Shown: piece after piece, positions 8,000-16,788 of the stretch
How the letters are laid out: the number at the start of each line of letters is the position of its first letter
How positions within the stretch are numbered: the first letter of the stretch is position 1
NCBI RefSeq assembly: GCF_900091615.1
Contig: NZ_FMIA01000002.1
Span: forward strand, 3,224,001-3,288,000
Source of the DNA: Micromonospora yangpuensis
Lineage (GTDB): Bacteria > Actinomycetota > Actinomycetes > Mycobacteriales > Micromonosporaceae
Direction: 5' to 3'
DNA length: 64,000 bases
Notes under the pieces: model-generated
The model's input: only the letters and a program-made list of their open reading frames with translations
Told to the model about the DNA's origin: nothing
The model's database searches: none
Translations under genes and position numbers: made by a program

Positions 8000-8911
8000 A
8001 TGTTGTCGCTGGTGGTGGGGACCGGCCGGTGTGGTTCGACCCTGGTGCAGGAGCTGCTCTCCCGGCACCGGGAGGTCGGGTTCGTCTCCGGGGTGGACGA
8101 CAAGCTGTCCCGGCTCAACCTCAAGGGACGGTTCAACGGCCCGCTCTACCGCCGCTCCGCGCCCCGGCCGGCCGGGATGACCTCCCTGGCGCACGCCCGC
8201 CGGCTGCTGGAGGCCGGGCGGGTCCGGGTCGCCCCGTCGGAGGCGTACCAGCTGCTCGACCGGCACGTGGTGGCCGGCTTCTCCCGCCCCTGCCGGGACC
8301 TCACCGCCGAGGACCTGACCCCGTACGTGTCCCACCGGCTGCGCGAGTTCTTCGACACCCGGGCCCGGCGGCAGCGCTGCCGGACGATGGTGCACCACGT
8401 CACCGGCTGGCCGCGCACCGGCTTCCTGCGTGCGGCGTACCCGGATCTGCGGGTGGTCAACGTGGTCCGCGACGGCCGGGCGGTGACCAACTCGTGGCTG
8501 CAGATGGGCTGGTGGGACGGGTGGCAGGGGCCGGACAACTGGTTCCTCGGGCCGCTGCCCACCGACCTGCGCCAGGAGTGGGAGGAGTACGACCGGTCCT
8601 TCCCGGTGCTGGCCGCGCTCGGCTGGAAGCTGCTGATGGACCGGTTCGGGCAGGCCCGGGCGGAGCACCCCGAGCAGCAGTGGCTGGACGTGCGCTACGA
8701 GGACCTGGTGGCCGACCCGCGTGCCGAGGTGGCCCGGATGCTGGACTTCCTCGGGCTGGAGTGGGACGCCGCCTTCGAGCGCGGGTTCGGCCGGTACCGG
8801 TTCTCCGGTGGTCGGCGCGCGGCGTACCTCGACGAGTTGAGCGCCGGTCAGCTGGCCGACGTGGAGCGGGTGCTGGACAAGCCGCTGCGCGAGTGGGGTT
8901 ACCGGGGCTGA
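8000..8911 (+). CDS. Sulfotransferase family protein
   Basis: 303 residues, ATG preceded by a purine-rich AGAGAAG. The PAPS loop VGTGRCGSTLVQELLSRH is at the very N-terminus (residues 5-22) and NVVRDGRAVTNSWLQ lies near 153. Trp-rich QMGWWDGWQGPDNWFLG follows, a likely acceptor-binding segment. It is the last of three consecutive + strand genes (GT4, sulfotransferase, sulfotransferase) and sits 6 bases after the previous stop, so it should be cotranscribed. It is the fifth sulfotransferase-family gene in 8 kb. The acceptor is unknown. Confidence 0.85.
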   Translation: MLSLVVGTGRCGSTLVQELLSRHREVGFVSGVDDKLSRLNLKGRFNGPLYRRSAPRPAGMTSLAHARRLLEAGRVRVAPSEAYQLLDRHVVAGFSRPCRDLTAEDLTPYVSHRLREFFDTRARRQRCRTMVHHVTGWPRTGFLRAAYPDLRVVNVVRDGRAVTNSWLQMGWWDGWQGPDNWFLGPLPTDLRQEWEEYDRSFPVLAALGWKLLMDRFGQARAEHPEQQWLDVRYEDLVADPRAEVARMLDFLGLEWDAAFERGFGRYRFSGGRRAAYLDELSAGQLADVERVLDKPLREWGYRG

Positions 8912-9026
8912 CCGCCCCGGGGCGGGTCGAAGCCGGTCGGGACGTTTTTCCTACACGTGCCGATGGCGGCGGCGGTGCGTGGGCTCGTAGCGTCACCAGC
9001 TCAGACCCCCACAAGGAGACAACTGC

Positions 9027-10922
9027 ATGGCTGTGACAGGTAGGCCCTGGCGCGGCGGAATCGCCGTCCTCGCCGCGACGGCCCTCGCGGTCCTCGCCGC
9101 GTCGCCCCAGGCCGTGGCGGCCGACGAACCGCCCACGATCGTCGTCTCCGACGGCGTCACCCAACCGGTGTTCGGCTACTCCGACGCCATCCGGGAACGG
9201 CTCTTCATCGACTCGACCTTCGACAGCGACAACGACGGGCTGCGCGACATCATCGCGTTCGACGTGATGCGTCCGAAGGCCACCGCCGACGGGCTCAAGG
9301 TGCCGGTGGTGATGGACGCCAGCCCGTACTACACCACGCTCTGCCGGGGCAACGACTCCGAGTGCAAGGTGGACCTCGACGGTGACGGCCTGCTGGACAA
9401 GTGGCCGCTGTGGTACGACAACTACTTCGTGCCGCGCGGCTACGCGGTGATCCTGCTGGACATGGTGGGCACCGGCAACTCGACCGGCTGCCCGACCACC
9501 AACGCCAACCAGGACAACCTCAGCGCCAAGCAGGCGATCAACTGGCTCAACGGCCGGGCCACCGCCCGCAACGCCGCCGGTGAGGTCGTCAAGGCCGACT
9601 GGCACAACGGTAAGTCCGGCATGATCGGCAAGTCGTACGACGGCTCGCTGGCCATGGCCACCGCGGTGACCGGGGTGCAGGGCCTGACCACGATCGTGCC
9701 GATCGGCGGCCCGAGCGAGTACTACGACTACGTGCGCAGCAACGGCGTGGTGACCCGGGGCAACAGCTACGTGTCGTACCTGGCGAACGTGGTCACCAAC
9801 CCGGAGCGCCGGGACTACTGCAAGCCGGTGCGCGACGCCCTCGGCGCGGCCGACGGCGACGAGCACGGTGACTACACCGCCTTCTGGAACGAGCGCAGCT
9901 ACGTCAAGAAGGTGCCGAAGCAGAGCGCCAGCGTGCTGCTGTACCACGGCATCAACGACGACAACGTGCGCGCCGACCACATGAGCAAGTACTGGTACGC
10001 GCTGGCCGAGAACGACATCCCGCGCAAGCTGTGGATCTCCCAGGAGGGGCACGTCGACCCGTTCGACTCCCGCCGCGCGGTGTGGGTGGACACCCTGCAC
10101 CGGTGGTTCGACTTCTGGCTGCAGGGCGTGGCCAACGGCATCATGGACGAGCCTCGGCTGGACATCGAGCGGGCCGCCGACGTGTGGGAGACCCACGCCG
10201 ACTGGCCGATCCCCGGCAAGGTCGACACCGAGGTCTTCCTGCAGCCCGCCACCTCCGGCGCGGGTGGACTCGGCCTGGTGCCGACGGCCAAGCCGGCGAC
10301 CGGCCGGTTCCAGGACAGCCGCACCCAGAGCCAGAACACGATGATCAACAACCCGGGGGTGGTCCAGCCCCACCGGCTGGCCTTCCTGTCCGAGCCGCTC
10401 ACCGCCCCACTGCACATCTCCGGTACGCCGACCATGCAGATCCGGGCCTCGGCCGACCAGACCGACACCAACTTCGGGGTCATCCTGGTCGACTACGGCA
10501 CCGACGAGCGGGTCGCCCACCGGGCCTCCGGCGAGGGCATCATCACCCTGGACACGCAGGACTGCTGGGGGGAGAGCAGCGCCACCGACGACGCCTGCTA
10601 CCGGCAGACCGTCAAGCGGGTCGCCACCGCCGACACCGAGCTGGTGACCAAGGGCATCATGGACGCCCAGAACCGCCAGTCGATCCGGGTCGCGGTGCCG
10701 CTGGTGCCGGGGGAGTCGTACAACTTCAGCTGGCCGCTGCTGCCCGAGGACTACGTCTTCAAGCCCGGTCACCGCATCGGCGTGATCGTGGTGGCCAGCT
10801 ACCCGCAGTACTCCAGCCAGGCCGACACCACCGCGGCGAACATCGCGGTGAACCTGAAGAGCAGCAAGATCGTCCTGCCCGTGGTCGGTGGCACCGCCGC
10901 CGCCCACGCCGCCGGGCTGTAA
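9027..10922 (+). CDS. Secreted Xaa-Pro dipeptidyl-peptidase, S15 family
   Basis: 631 residues with a signal peptide (basic start, LAATALAVLAA core, cleavage near AVAADE, about residue 32). The alpha/beta-hydrolase core carries the nucleophile motif GKSYDGSLA (Ser about 203), Asp in NDDNVRADH (about 310) and His in EGHVDPFDS (about 342). The C-terminal third (from about 400) is the beta-rich X-Pro C-domain, with TMQIRASAD and VLVDYG-type strands. Members cleave X-Pro dipeptides or, in related esterases, acyl bonds. A strong AAGGAG lies 7-8 bases before the ATG. It stands alone and ends at a palindromic terminator. The exact substrate is uncertain. Confidence 0.88.
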   Translation: MAVTGRPWRGGIAVLAATALAVLAASPQAVAADEPPTIVVSDGVTQPVFGYSDAIRERLFIDSTFDSDNDGLRDIIAFDVMRPKATADGLKVPVVMDASPYYTTLCRGNDSECKVDLDGDGLLDKWPLWYDNYFVPRGYAVILLDMVGTGNSTGCPTTNANQDNLSAKQAINWLNGRATARNAAGEVVKADWHNGKSGMIGKSYDGSLAMATAVTGVQGLTTIVPIGGPSEYYDYVRSNGVVTRGNSYVSYLANVVTNPERRDYCKPVRDALGAADGDEHGDYTAFWNERSYVKKVPKQSASVLLYHGINDDNVRADHMSKYWYALAENDIPRKLWISQEGHVDPFDSRRAVWVDTLHRWFDFWLQGVANGIMDEPRLDIERAADVWETHADWPIPGKVDTEVFLQPATSGAGGLGLVPTAKPATGRFQDSRTQSQNTMINNPGVVQPHRLAFLSEPLTAPLHISGTPTMQIRASADQTDTNFGVILVDYGTDERVAHRASGEGIITLDTQDCWGESSATDDACYRQTVKRVATADTELVTKGIMDAQNRQSIRVAVPLVPGESYNFSWPLLPEDYVFKPGHRIGVIVVASYPQYSSQADTTAANIAVNLKSSKIVLPVVGGTAAAHAAGL

Positions 10923-10930
10923 CAACCAGC

Positions 10931-10966
10931 GGGGGCGCCGGTCGGTGGCCACCGACCGGCGCCCCC
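10931..10966. terminator. 36-bp perfect palindromic terminator
   Basis: An unbroken 36-bp palindrome (18-bp arms, no spacer, beginning GGGGGCGCCGG) lies between the stops of the converging S15 peptidase and GH15 genes. It would fold into the same hairpin on either transcript and so act in both directions. No U-tract is present. Confidence 0.8.
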
Positions 10967-10973
10967 GGCCGGT

Positions 10974-12893
10974 TCAGTGCTGCGGCGCGTGGATGCCGCG
11001 CTCGGCCCAGGCGTGCAGCTCCTCGGTGTCGCCGCCGGCGTCCAGGTTGAGCGCGGCCTCGATCAGCGCCAGGTGGGTGAAGGCCTGCGGGTGGTTGCCC
11101 AACGCGGTGCCGTCGGCGGCCAGCTGCTCGGAGTACAACCCGAGCGGGCCGGCCAGCTCGGTGAGCCGGTCGAACAGCTGCTGCGCCTCGTCCCGCCGGC
11201 CGGCCACGGCCAGCGCGGAGACCAGCTCGAAGGAGCAGAGCAGGAACGCGCCCTCCTCGCCGGGCAGCCCGTCGTCGGCCCGGTAGCGGCGGATCAGGGC
11301 GGGGGCGATCGCCAGGTCCTGCCAGACGCGGTCGATGGTGGCCAGCACCCGCGGGTCGTCGGCCGGCAGGAACCCGACCAGCGGGATCCGCAGCAGCGAC
11401 GCGTCCGGCTCGGTCGAGTCGTACCACATCACGAACCCGCCGCCCTGGTGGTCGTAGCCCCGGGCGAGCACCTCGGCGTGCAGCTCGTCGCGGGCCGCCC
11501 GCCAGCGGTCCGCCGGCGCGTCGTCGTCGCCGAGCAGGCCGGCGAGCTGGATGCCCCGGTCCAGGCAGACCCAGGTCATCACCTTCGAGTTCACGTGGTG
11601 CCGGCGGGGGCCCCGGATCTCCCAGATGCCGTGGTCGGGCTCGTGCCACCGCTGCGCCATGGTGTCCACGTGCCGGCGCAGCAGGGTCCACTGCTGCCCG
11701 GTCAGCTCGCCGGTGAGCTGCTGGTAGGCCAGGGCGGCGTCCAGGATGTGACCGTAGGTGTCGAACTGGACCTGCCCGGCGGCCTCGTTGCCGATGCGGA
11801 CCGGCCGGGAGCCGGCGTACCCGCCCAGGTGGTCCAGCTCCTGCTCTTCGTCGGTGCCGCCGTCGATGCCGATCAGCGGGGCGAGCATGCCCTGGCCGGA
11901 GCAGATGTCGAGCAGGAAGCGCAGGTACCGGCGGCCCTCCTCGGCGTGACCGAGGCGGAACAGGGCCAGCAGGAGCAGCGCCGAGTCGCGGTGCCAGGTG
12001 TAGCGGTAGTCCCAGTTGCGGACCCCGCCGATCTCCTCCGGCAGGCTGGTGGTGGGCGCGGCGATCAACGCGCCGGTCTCGTCGAACGACAGCCCGCGCA
12101 GCACCAGCGCGCTGTGCCGGACCGCCTCGGCGGCGAAACCTGTGTAGTCGCTGCGCGCCGACCAGTCCCGCCAGGTCCGGACGGTCTCGTCGAGCAGCCG
12201 GGCGGCGGTGTGCGTCCCGGCCGCGCCCGGATCGGCGTGCGCCTCGGCGGTGGCCGGCTCCGCTGTCGCGTCGGCCGCCGCCGGGGCCTCGCCGTAGCCG
12301 AGCAGCAACGTCACCGTCTGACCCTCGGCCAGGTCCGCGTCGGCCCGCAGCTGTCCGCCGTCGGCGGAGGGTGCCGGCGCTCCGTCGCCGGAGGAGGGCA
12401 GGTCCGCGGTGAACCACAGCGGGGTGTCGGAGGCCCGCCACCGTCCGTCGGTGTGCCGCCACCGCACCGGGTGGGCGCCGTAGCCGTGCCGGGGCGTGAG
12501 GCGGACCGCCAGCCGCACCGGGCCACCCTCGGCGGTCACCTGCCGGACCAGGAGCTGGCCGGCCCGGATCGGCTGCTGCGGGTCGCCGGTGCTGACCGCC
12601 AGGAAGTCGCGGACCACCGCCGTGCCGTCGGTGCCGGCGTACCGGCTCTCCAGGACCAGGGTGTCCGGCAGGTAGCACCGTCGGGGCGGACCCGCGCCCT
12701 CGACGGTGAGCGAGAAGAACCCGCCCACGTCCCGGTCGAGCAGTCGGGCGAAGACCGCGTCGCCGTCGAACCGGGGCGCACAGAACCACTCGACCGACCC
12801 GTCCGGTGCGATCAGCGCCGCCGTGTGGGTGTCCGACAGGAAGGCGTACCCGTCGATCGGTGGGAATCCCTGGTCAGCTCCGGAAACGGTCAT
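10974..12893 (-). CDS. Glycoside hydrolase family 15 (glucoamylase/trehalase-like)
   Basis: 639 residues. The ATG at 12893 was chosen because GGGGAG lies upstream and the family N-terminus (IDGYAFLSDTHTAALI, PDGSVEWFCAPRFD) begins right after it; the open frame further upstream is not coding-like. A beta-sandwich domain (1-230) precedes the (alpha/alpha)6 barrel. Barrel motifs include NWDYRYTWHRDSALLL, GIWEIRGPRRHHV with the probable general acid Glu, and GEEGAFLLCSFE with the second Glu. No signal peptide is seen, so it acts in the cytoplasm. Actinobacterial relatives include GH15 trehalases and glucoamylase-like enzymes. It starts divergently from the olefin operon. Confidence 0.88.
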   Translation of the reverse strand: MTVSGADQGFPPIDGYAFLSDTHTAALIAPDGSVEWFCAPRFDGDAVFARLLDRDVGGFFSLTVEGAGPPRRCYLPDTLVLESRYAGTDGTAVVRDFLAVSTGDPQQPIRAGQLLVRQVTAEGGPVRLAVRLTPRHGYGAHPVRWRHTDGRWRASDTPLWFTADLPSSGDGAPAPSADGGQLRADADLAEGQTVTLLLGYGEAPAAADATAEPATAEAHADPGAAGTHTAARLLDETVRTWRDWSARSDYTGFAAEAVRHSALVLRGLSFDETGALIAAPTTSLPEEIGGVRNWDYRYTWHRDSALLLLALFRLGHAEEGRRYLRFLLDICSGQGMLAPLIGIDGGTDEEQELDHLGGYAGSRPVRIGNEAAGQVQFDTYGHILDAALAYQQLTGELTGQQWTLLRRHVDTMAQRWHEPDHGIWEIRGPRRHHVNSKVMTWVCLDRGIQLAGLLGDDDAPADRWRAARDELHAEVLARGYDHQGGGFVMWYDSTEPDASLLRIPLVGFLPADDPRVLATIDRVWQDLAIAPALIRRYRADDGLPGEEGAFLLCSFELVSALAVAGRRDEAQQLFDRLTELAGPLGLYSEQLAADGTALGNHPQAFTHLALIEAALNLDAGGDTEELHAWAERGIHAPQH

Positions 12894-13077
12894 ATCGTGC
12901 TCCCCACACCCTCGACGCGCCACCGGTGCCCGGCGGACTGGACCAGCTACCTTTCCCGGGCGCTGGCCTGCGGAAACAGGCGCGGACGCCACCCACGACG
13001 CCTGTGGTCACCGACGGCGACGTCCGGTTGACGCACGGTCCGGGCGGGGTGATGTTCGCCGCCGCGGCAGTCGATCA

Positions 13078-13106
13078 TTGGTGGATGGTGGCGGGCGTTG
13101 GATAAC
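13078..13106 (+). promoter_or_regulatory. Candidate oleA promoter
   Basis: TTGGTG (13078-13083), a 17-base spacer and GATAAC (13101-13106) fit a sigma-A-like promoter 39 bases before the oleA ATG. A GGAGG (13136-13140) serves as ribosome site. The rest of the 251-base gap to the GH15 start holds nothing else I can name. Confidence 0.4.
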
Positions 13107-13144
13107 TTCGAGCCGGCGAGGGGTGGGCGAGGGGTGGAGGCTGG

Positions 13145-14167
13145 ATGACGGACGGCAACGCTGACTACCGGTACGTGAACACGACGGTACTGTCGGTGAC
13201 AGCCCTGGAGGCGCCGGTCATCGTGCCCTCCGAGCACTTCGACGACGAGCTGGCCGACACCCTCCAGCGGCTGCGGCTGCGCCGGGGCATGATCCAGAAC
13301 GTCGCCGGTGTCCAGGAGCGACGGTGGTGGCCGGAGGGCTTCAGCTTCGCCGACGCGGCGGCCGAGGCCGGGGCGAAGGCCCTGTCCGAGGCGGGTGTCG
13401 ACCCGGGCGACGTCGGTCTGCTGATCAACACGTCGGTGTCCCGGGCCAACCTGGAGCCGTCCACCGCCGCCGGGATCCACCACAGCCTGAACCTTCCACC
13501 GGCGGCGCTGAACTTCGACATCGCCAACGCCTGTCTCGGTTTCGTCAACGGGATGCAGGTCGCCGCGAACATGATCGACGCCGGGCAGATCCGCTACGCG
13601 CTGGTCGTGGCGGGCGAGAGCGCCCGGCAGGCCCAGCAGGCCACGCTGGAGCGGCTACGCCGCCCGGAGGCCACCCGGGCCGACATCAAGGAGCAGTTCG
13701 CCACCCTCACCCTCGGCTCCGGCGCGGCGGCGATGGTGCTGGCCGCCGCCGACACCCACCCGCAGGGCCACCGTCTGGTCGGCGGGGTGGGCCGGGCCGC
13801 CACCCGCCACCACGAGCTGTGCGTCGGCGACAACACCAGGATGCGCACCGACGCCAAGGGCCTGCTCGACGCCGGCCTGGACCTGGCGGCGGCGACCTGG
13901 GCCCGCGCCGGCGACTGGGACTGGCAACACCTGGACCTGTACGCCATGCACCAGGTGTCGGTGGCGCACACCCGGGGCGTGGTGGACCGGCTCGGCCTCG
14001 ACCCGGCGCGGGTGCCGTCGACCTTCCCGCGGCTGGGCAACATCGGGCCGGCCTCGCTGCCGATCACCCTGGCCCACCACGCCGACCGCCTCAACCCCGG
14101 CGACCGGGTGCTCTGCATGGGGGTCGGCTCCGGCCTGAACACCTGTGCCCTGGAGATCGTGTGGTGA
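13145..14167 (+). CDS. oleA: OleA: acyl-CoA condensing thiolase of olefin synthesis
   Basis: 340 residues of the thiolase fold. It joins two fatty acyl-CoAs head to head, giving a long beta-keto acid, the first step of long-chain olefin synthesis. Seen: catalytic Cys in FDIANACLGFVNG (about residue 130), His in YAMHQVS (about 280), Asn in LGNIGPASLP (about 304), and a C-terminal GVGSGLNTCALEI. The motif RLRLRRGMIQNVAGVQERRWW is typical of OleA rather than FabH. The ATG has GGAGG four bases upstream. It overlaps the next gene by 4 bases (GTGA), and the full ole set follows in order, which supports OleA over a generic KAS III. Confidence 0.9.
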   Translation: MTDGNADYRYVNTTVLSVTALEAPVIVPSEHFDDELADTLQRLRLRRGMIQNVAGVQERRWWPEGFSFADAAAEAGAKALSEAGVDPGDVGLLINTSVSRANLEPSTAAGIHHSLNLPPAALNFDIANACLGFVNGMQVAANMIDAGQIRYALVVAGESARQAQQATLERLRRPEATRADIKEQFATLTLGSGAAAMVLAAADTHPQGHRLVGGVGRAATRHHELCVGDNTRMRTDAKGLLDAGLDLAAATWARAGDWDWQHLDLYAMHQVSVAHTRGVVDRLGLDPARVPSTFPRLGNIGPASLPITLAHHADRLNPGDRVLCMGVGSGLNTCALEIVW

Positions 14168-16788
14168 CCGGCGCACCCGAGACGCTGCCCCACGGGCTGC
14201 CCGGCCTCGACCCGGCCTGGTCCCGCCTCGTCACCGCCGCCGACAGCCAGGGCGTCCGCCGTACCTGGCACGTCCTGGACAGCGCCGCCGGGGCCGACCA
14301 GCGGCGGTACGCCGGCACCCTGCTCTGCGTGCACGGCAACCCCACCTGGGCGTACCTGTGGCGGCACCTGCTGGCCCGGTTCAGCAGCCCCGACGCCCCA
14401 CCGTGGCGGGTGGTCGCCGTCGACCACCTCGACATGGGCTTCTCCGAGCGCACCGGCACGGTACGCGGGCTGGCCCAGCGCATCGCCGACCTCGGCACGG
14501 TCACCGACGCCCTCGGCCTGACCGGCCCGGTGGTCACCGTCGGGCACGACTGGGGCGGGGCCATCTCGCTGGGCTGGGCGCTGCGCCACCGCGACCAGTT
14601 GCGCGGCGTGGTGCTCACCAACACGGCCGTACACCAGCCCGACGGCTCGCCGGCGCCGGCGCTGATCCGGCTGGCCCGCTCACCCGGCGTGCTGCCGGCG
14701 GTGACCGTCCGCACTCCGACCTTCCTGCGGGCCACCCTGGCGCTGGCCAACCCCCGGCTGACCACGCCGGTACGCGAGGCGTACCTCGCGCCGTACCGCA
14801 CGGCGCGGCGCCGTCAGGCCGTCGGCGACTTCGTGGCCGACATCCCGCTGAGCCCCGACCACCCGAGCTGGCCGGCCCTGCAGCAGGTCGCGCAGCGCCT
14901 CGGTGACCTGGCCGACGTGCCCACCCTGCTGCTGTGGGGCCCACGCGACCCGGTCTTCGGCGGGGTGCACCTGCGTGACCTGCGGGCCCGGCTGCCGCAC
15001 GCCCGGCTGCACCGCTTCGAGGGCGCGGGGCACCTGCTCGCCGAGGACGCCGACGTGGCCGGCGCGGTCGCCGCCTGGCTGCCCGAGCTGGACCGACCAC
15101 CCGCACCGACTGAGGCCGCGGGCCGATCCGGGTCGACCGAGGCTCTGGCCCGGCCCTCCGGGACGGCTGAGGTCCCGGCGGCCGGGGCGGACCGGCGTCC
15201 GCTCTGGGCGGCGCTGGCCGACCGCGCCGACGACCGGTCGGTCGCCCTGGTCGAGCTGGCCCGGGGCGGTCGACGGGTCAGCTGGTCGCTGCTCTGGCGA
15301 CGGGTCGGCCAGCTCGCCGCCGGCCTGGTCGCCTCCGGGGTGCGCCCCGGTGACCGGGTGGCCCTGCTGGTGCCTCCCGGCGCCGACCTGACCGCCGCCG
15401 TCTACGCCTGCCTGCGGATCGGCGCGGTGATCGTGGTGGCCGACCCGGGCCTGGGGTTGGCCGGCATGAACCGGGCGATCCGCAGCGCCGCCCCGGCGCA
15501 CCTGATCGCCGTCGGTCCCGGCCTGGCCGTGGCCCGCGCGCTGCGCTGGCCGGTACGCCGCATCGGTGCCGGTCCCGGTGCCGCCGCGCTGGGCGCGACC
15601 ACCCTGGGCCGGCTGGTCCGGCTCGGGGCCGCCCAGCCGGAGCTGCCCGCGGCTCCCGCGCCGGACGACGACGCGGCGGTGCTGTTCACCTCCGGCTCCA
15701 CCGGCCCGGCCAAGGGCGCGGTCTACACCCACCGGCAGCTCGCCGCGATGCGCGACGCCCTGGGCGGGCTGGGTCTGCCCACCGACGGCGGGATCGTGGC
15801 GGCGTTCGCGCCGTTCGCCCTCTTCGGGCCGGCCCTCGGCCTCGCCTCGGCGATCCCGGACATGCGGGTGACCGCGCCCCGGACGCTGACCGCCGCCGCC
15901 CTGGCCGATGCCACGGCCGCGGTCGACGCCTCGGCGGTCTTCGCCTCACCGGCCGCGTTGCGCAACGTGGTCGACTCCGGCGGCACCCTCGACGACCGGC
16001 AGCGGGCCGCCCTGGAGGGGGTCACCACGCTGCTCAGCGCGGGCGCGCCGGTGCCCGCCGCGCTGCTGGAGCGGGCCCGGGAGCTGATGCCCAAGGCACA
16101 GCCGCACACGCCGTACGGGATGACCGAGGTGTTGCCGGTCACCGACGTCACCCTCGACGAGATCGTCGACGCCGGCCCCGGTGACGGTGTCTGCGTCGGC
16201 CGTCCGCTGCCGGGGGTGCGGGTGGCCGTCGCCGCCCTGGACGCCGACGGCATCCCCGCCGACGAGCCCGCCGAGGTCACCGGCGTGACCGGGGAGATCA
16301 TGGTCCGGGCCGCGCACGTCAAGGACCGCTACGACGCGCTCTGGCTCACCGAACGCGACAGCTCCCGCAACCCGGGCTGGCACCGTACCGGCGATGTCGG
16401 CACGCTGGCCGCCGACGGCCGGCTGTGGGTGCAGGGCCGGCTCGCCCACGTGCTGGTCACCGCGGACGGGGTGCTCACCCCGGTCGGCATCGAGCAGCGC
16501 GTCGAGTCGGTGCCGCGGATCGCCCGCGCCGCCGTGGTCGGCGTCGGACCGCGCGGCCTGGCCCAGGTCGTGGTGGTCGCCGAGACCCACCCCGGGGTAC
16601 GCCGTGCCGCGCTGGCCGACGCCGAGCTGACCGACGCGGTACGCGCCGTCGCCGGTCCACCGGTCGCGGCCGTGCTGGTGGTGCCGGCGCTGCCCACCGA
16701 CATCCGGCACAACTCCAAGATCGATCGGGCCCGGCTGAGCCGGTGGGCCGCCCGGGTCCTCGCGGGCGGGCGGCTCGGCCGATGCTGA
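14164..16788 (+). CDS. oleBC: OleBC fusion: beta-lactone decarboxylase plus beta-lactone synthetase
   Basis: 874 residues in one frame. Residues 1-305 are an alpha/beta-hydrolase of the haloalkane-dehalogenase type: HGNPTWAYLWRH, nucleophile Asp in VGHDWGGAISLGW (about 130), GPRDPVFGG and His in GAGHLLAED. This is OleB, which decarboxylates a cis-beta-lactone to the olefin. After a Pro/Thr/Ala linker (306-335), residues 340-874 are an ANL-superfamily ligase: FTSGSTGPAKGAVYTH (about 508), PYGMTEVLPVTD, and C-terminal HNSKIDR with the Lys. This is OleC, which makes the beta-lactone from a beta-hydroxy acid. Fusion of B and C is known in actinobacteria. The GTG start overlaps the oleA stop and the end overlaps oleD by 7 bases. 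Confidence 0.9.
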   Translation: MTGAPETLPHGLPGLDPAWSRLVTAADSQGVRRTWHVLDSAAGADQRRYAGTLLCVHGNPTWAYLWRHLLARFSSPDAPPWRVVAVDHLDMGFSERTGTVRGLAQRIADLGTVTDALGLTGPVVTVGHDWGGAISLGWALRHRDQLRGVVLTNTAVHQPDGSPAPALIRLARSPGVLPAVTVRTPTFLRATLALANPRLTTPVREAYLAPYRTARRRQAVGDFVADIPLSPDHPSWPALQQVAQRLGDLADVPTLLLWGPRDPVFGGVHLRDLRARLPHARLHRFEGAGHLLAEDADVAGAVAAWLPELDRPPAPTEAAGRSGSTEALARPSGTAEVPAAGADRRPLWAALADRADDRSVALVELARGGRRVSWSLLWRRVGQLAAGLVASGVRPGDRVALLVPPGADLTAAVYACLRIGAVIVVADPGLGLAGMNRAIRSAAPAHLIAVGPGLAVARALRWPVRRIGAGPGAAALGATTLGRLVRLGAAQPELPAAPAPDDDAAVLFTSGSTGPAKGAVYTHRQLAAMRDALGGLGLPTDGGIVAAFAPFALFGPALGLASAIPDMRVTAPRTLTAAALADATAAVDASAVFASPAALRNVVDSGGTLDDRQRAALEGVTTLLSAGAPVPAALLERARELMPKAQPHTPYGMTEVLPVTDVTLDEIVDAGPGDGVCVGRPLPGVRVAVAALDADGIPADEPAEVTGVTGEIMVRAAHVKDRYDALWLTERDSSRNPGWHRTGDVGTLAADGRLWVQGRLAHVLVTADGVLTPVGIEQRVESVPRIARAAVVGVGPRGLAQVVVVAETHPGVRRAALADAELTDAVRAVAGPPVAAVLVVPALPTDIRHNSKIDRARLSRWAARVLAGGRLGRC

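Noticed and set aside
8457..10952. Long minus-strand open frame opposite a sulfotransferase and the S15 peptidase
   Set aside because: The plus strand has a signal peptide and a complete catalytic triad; the minus frame is motif-free.
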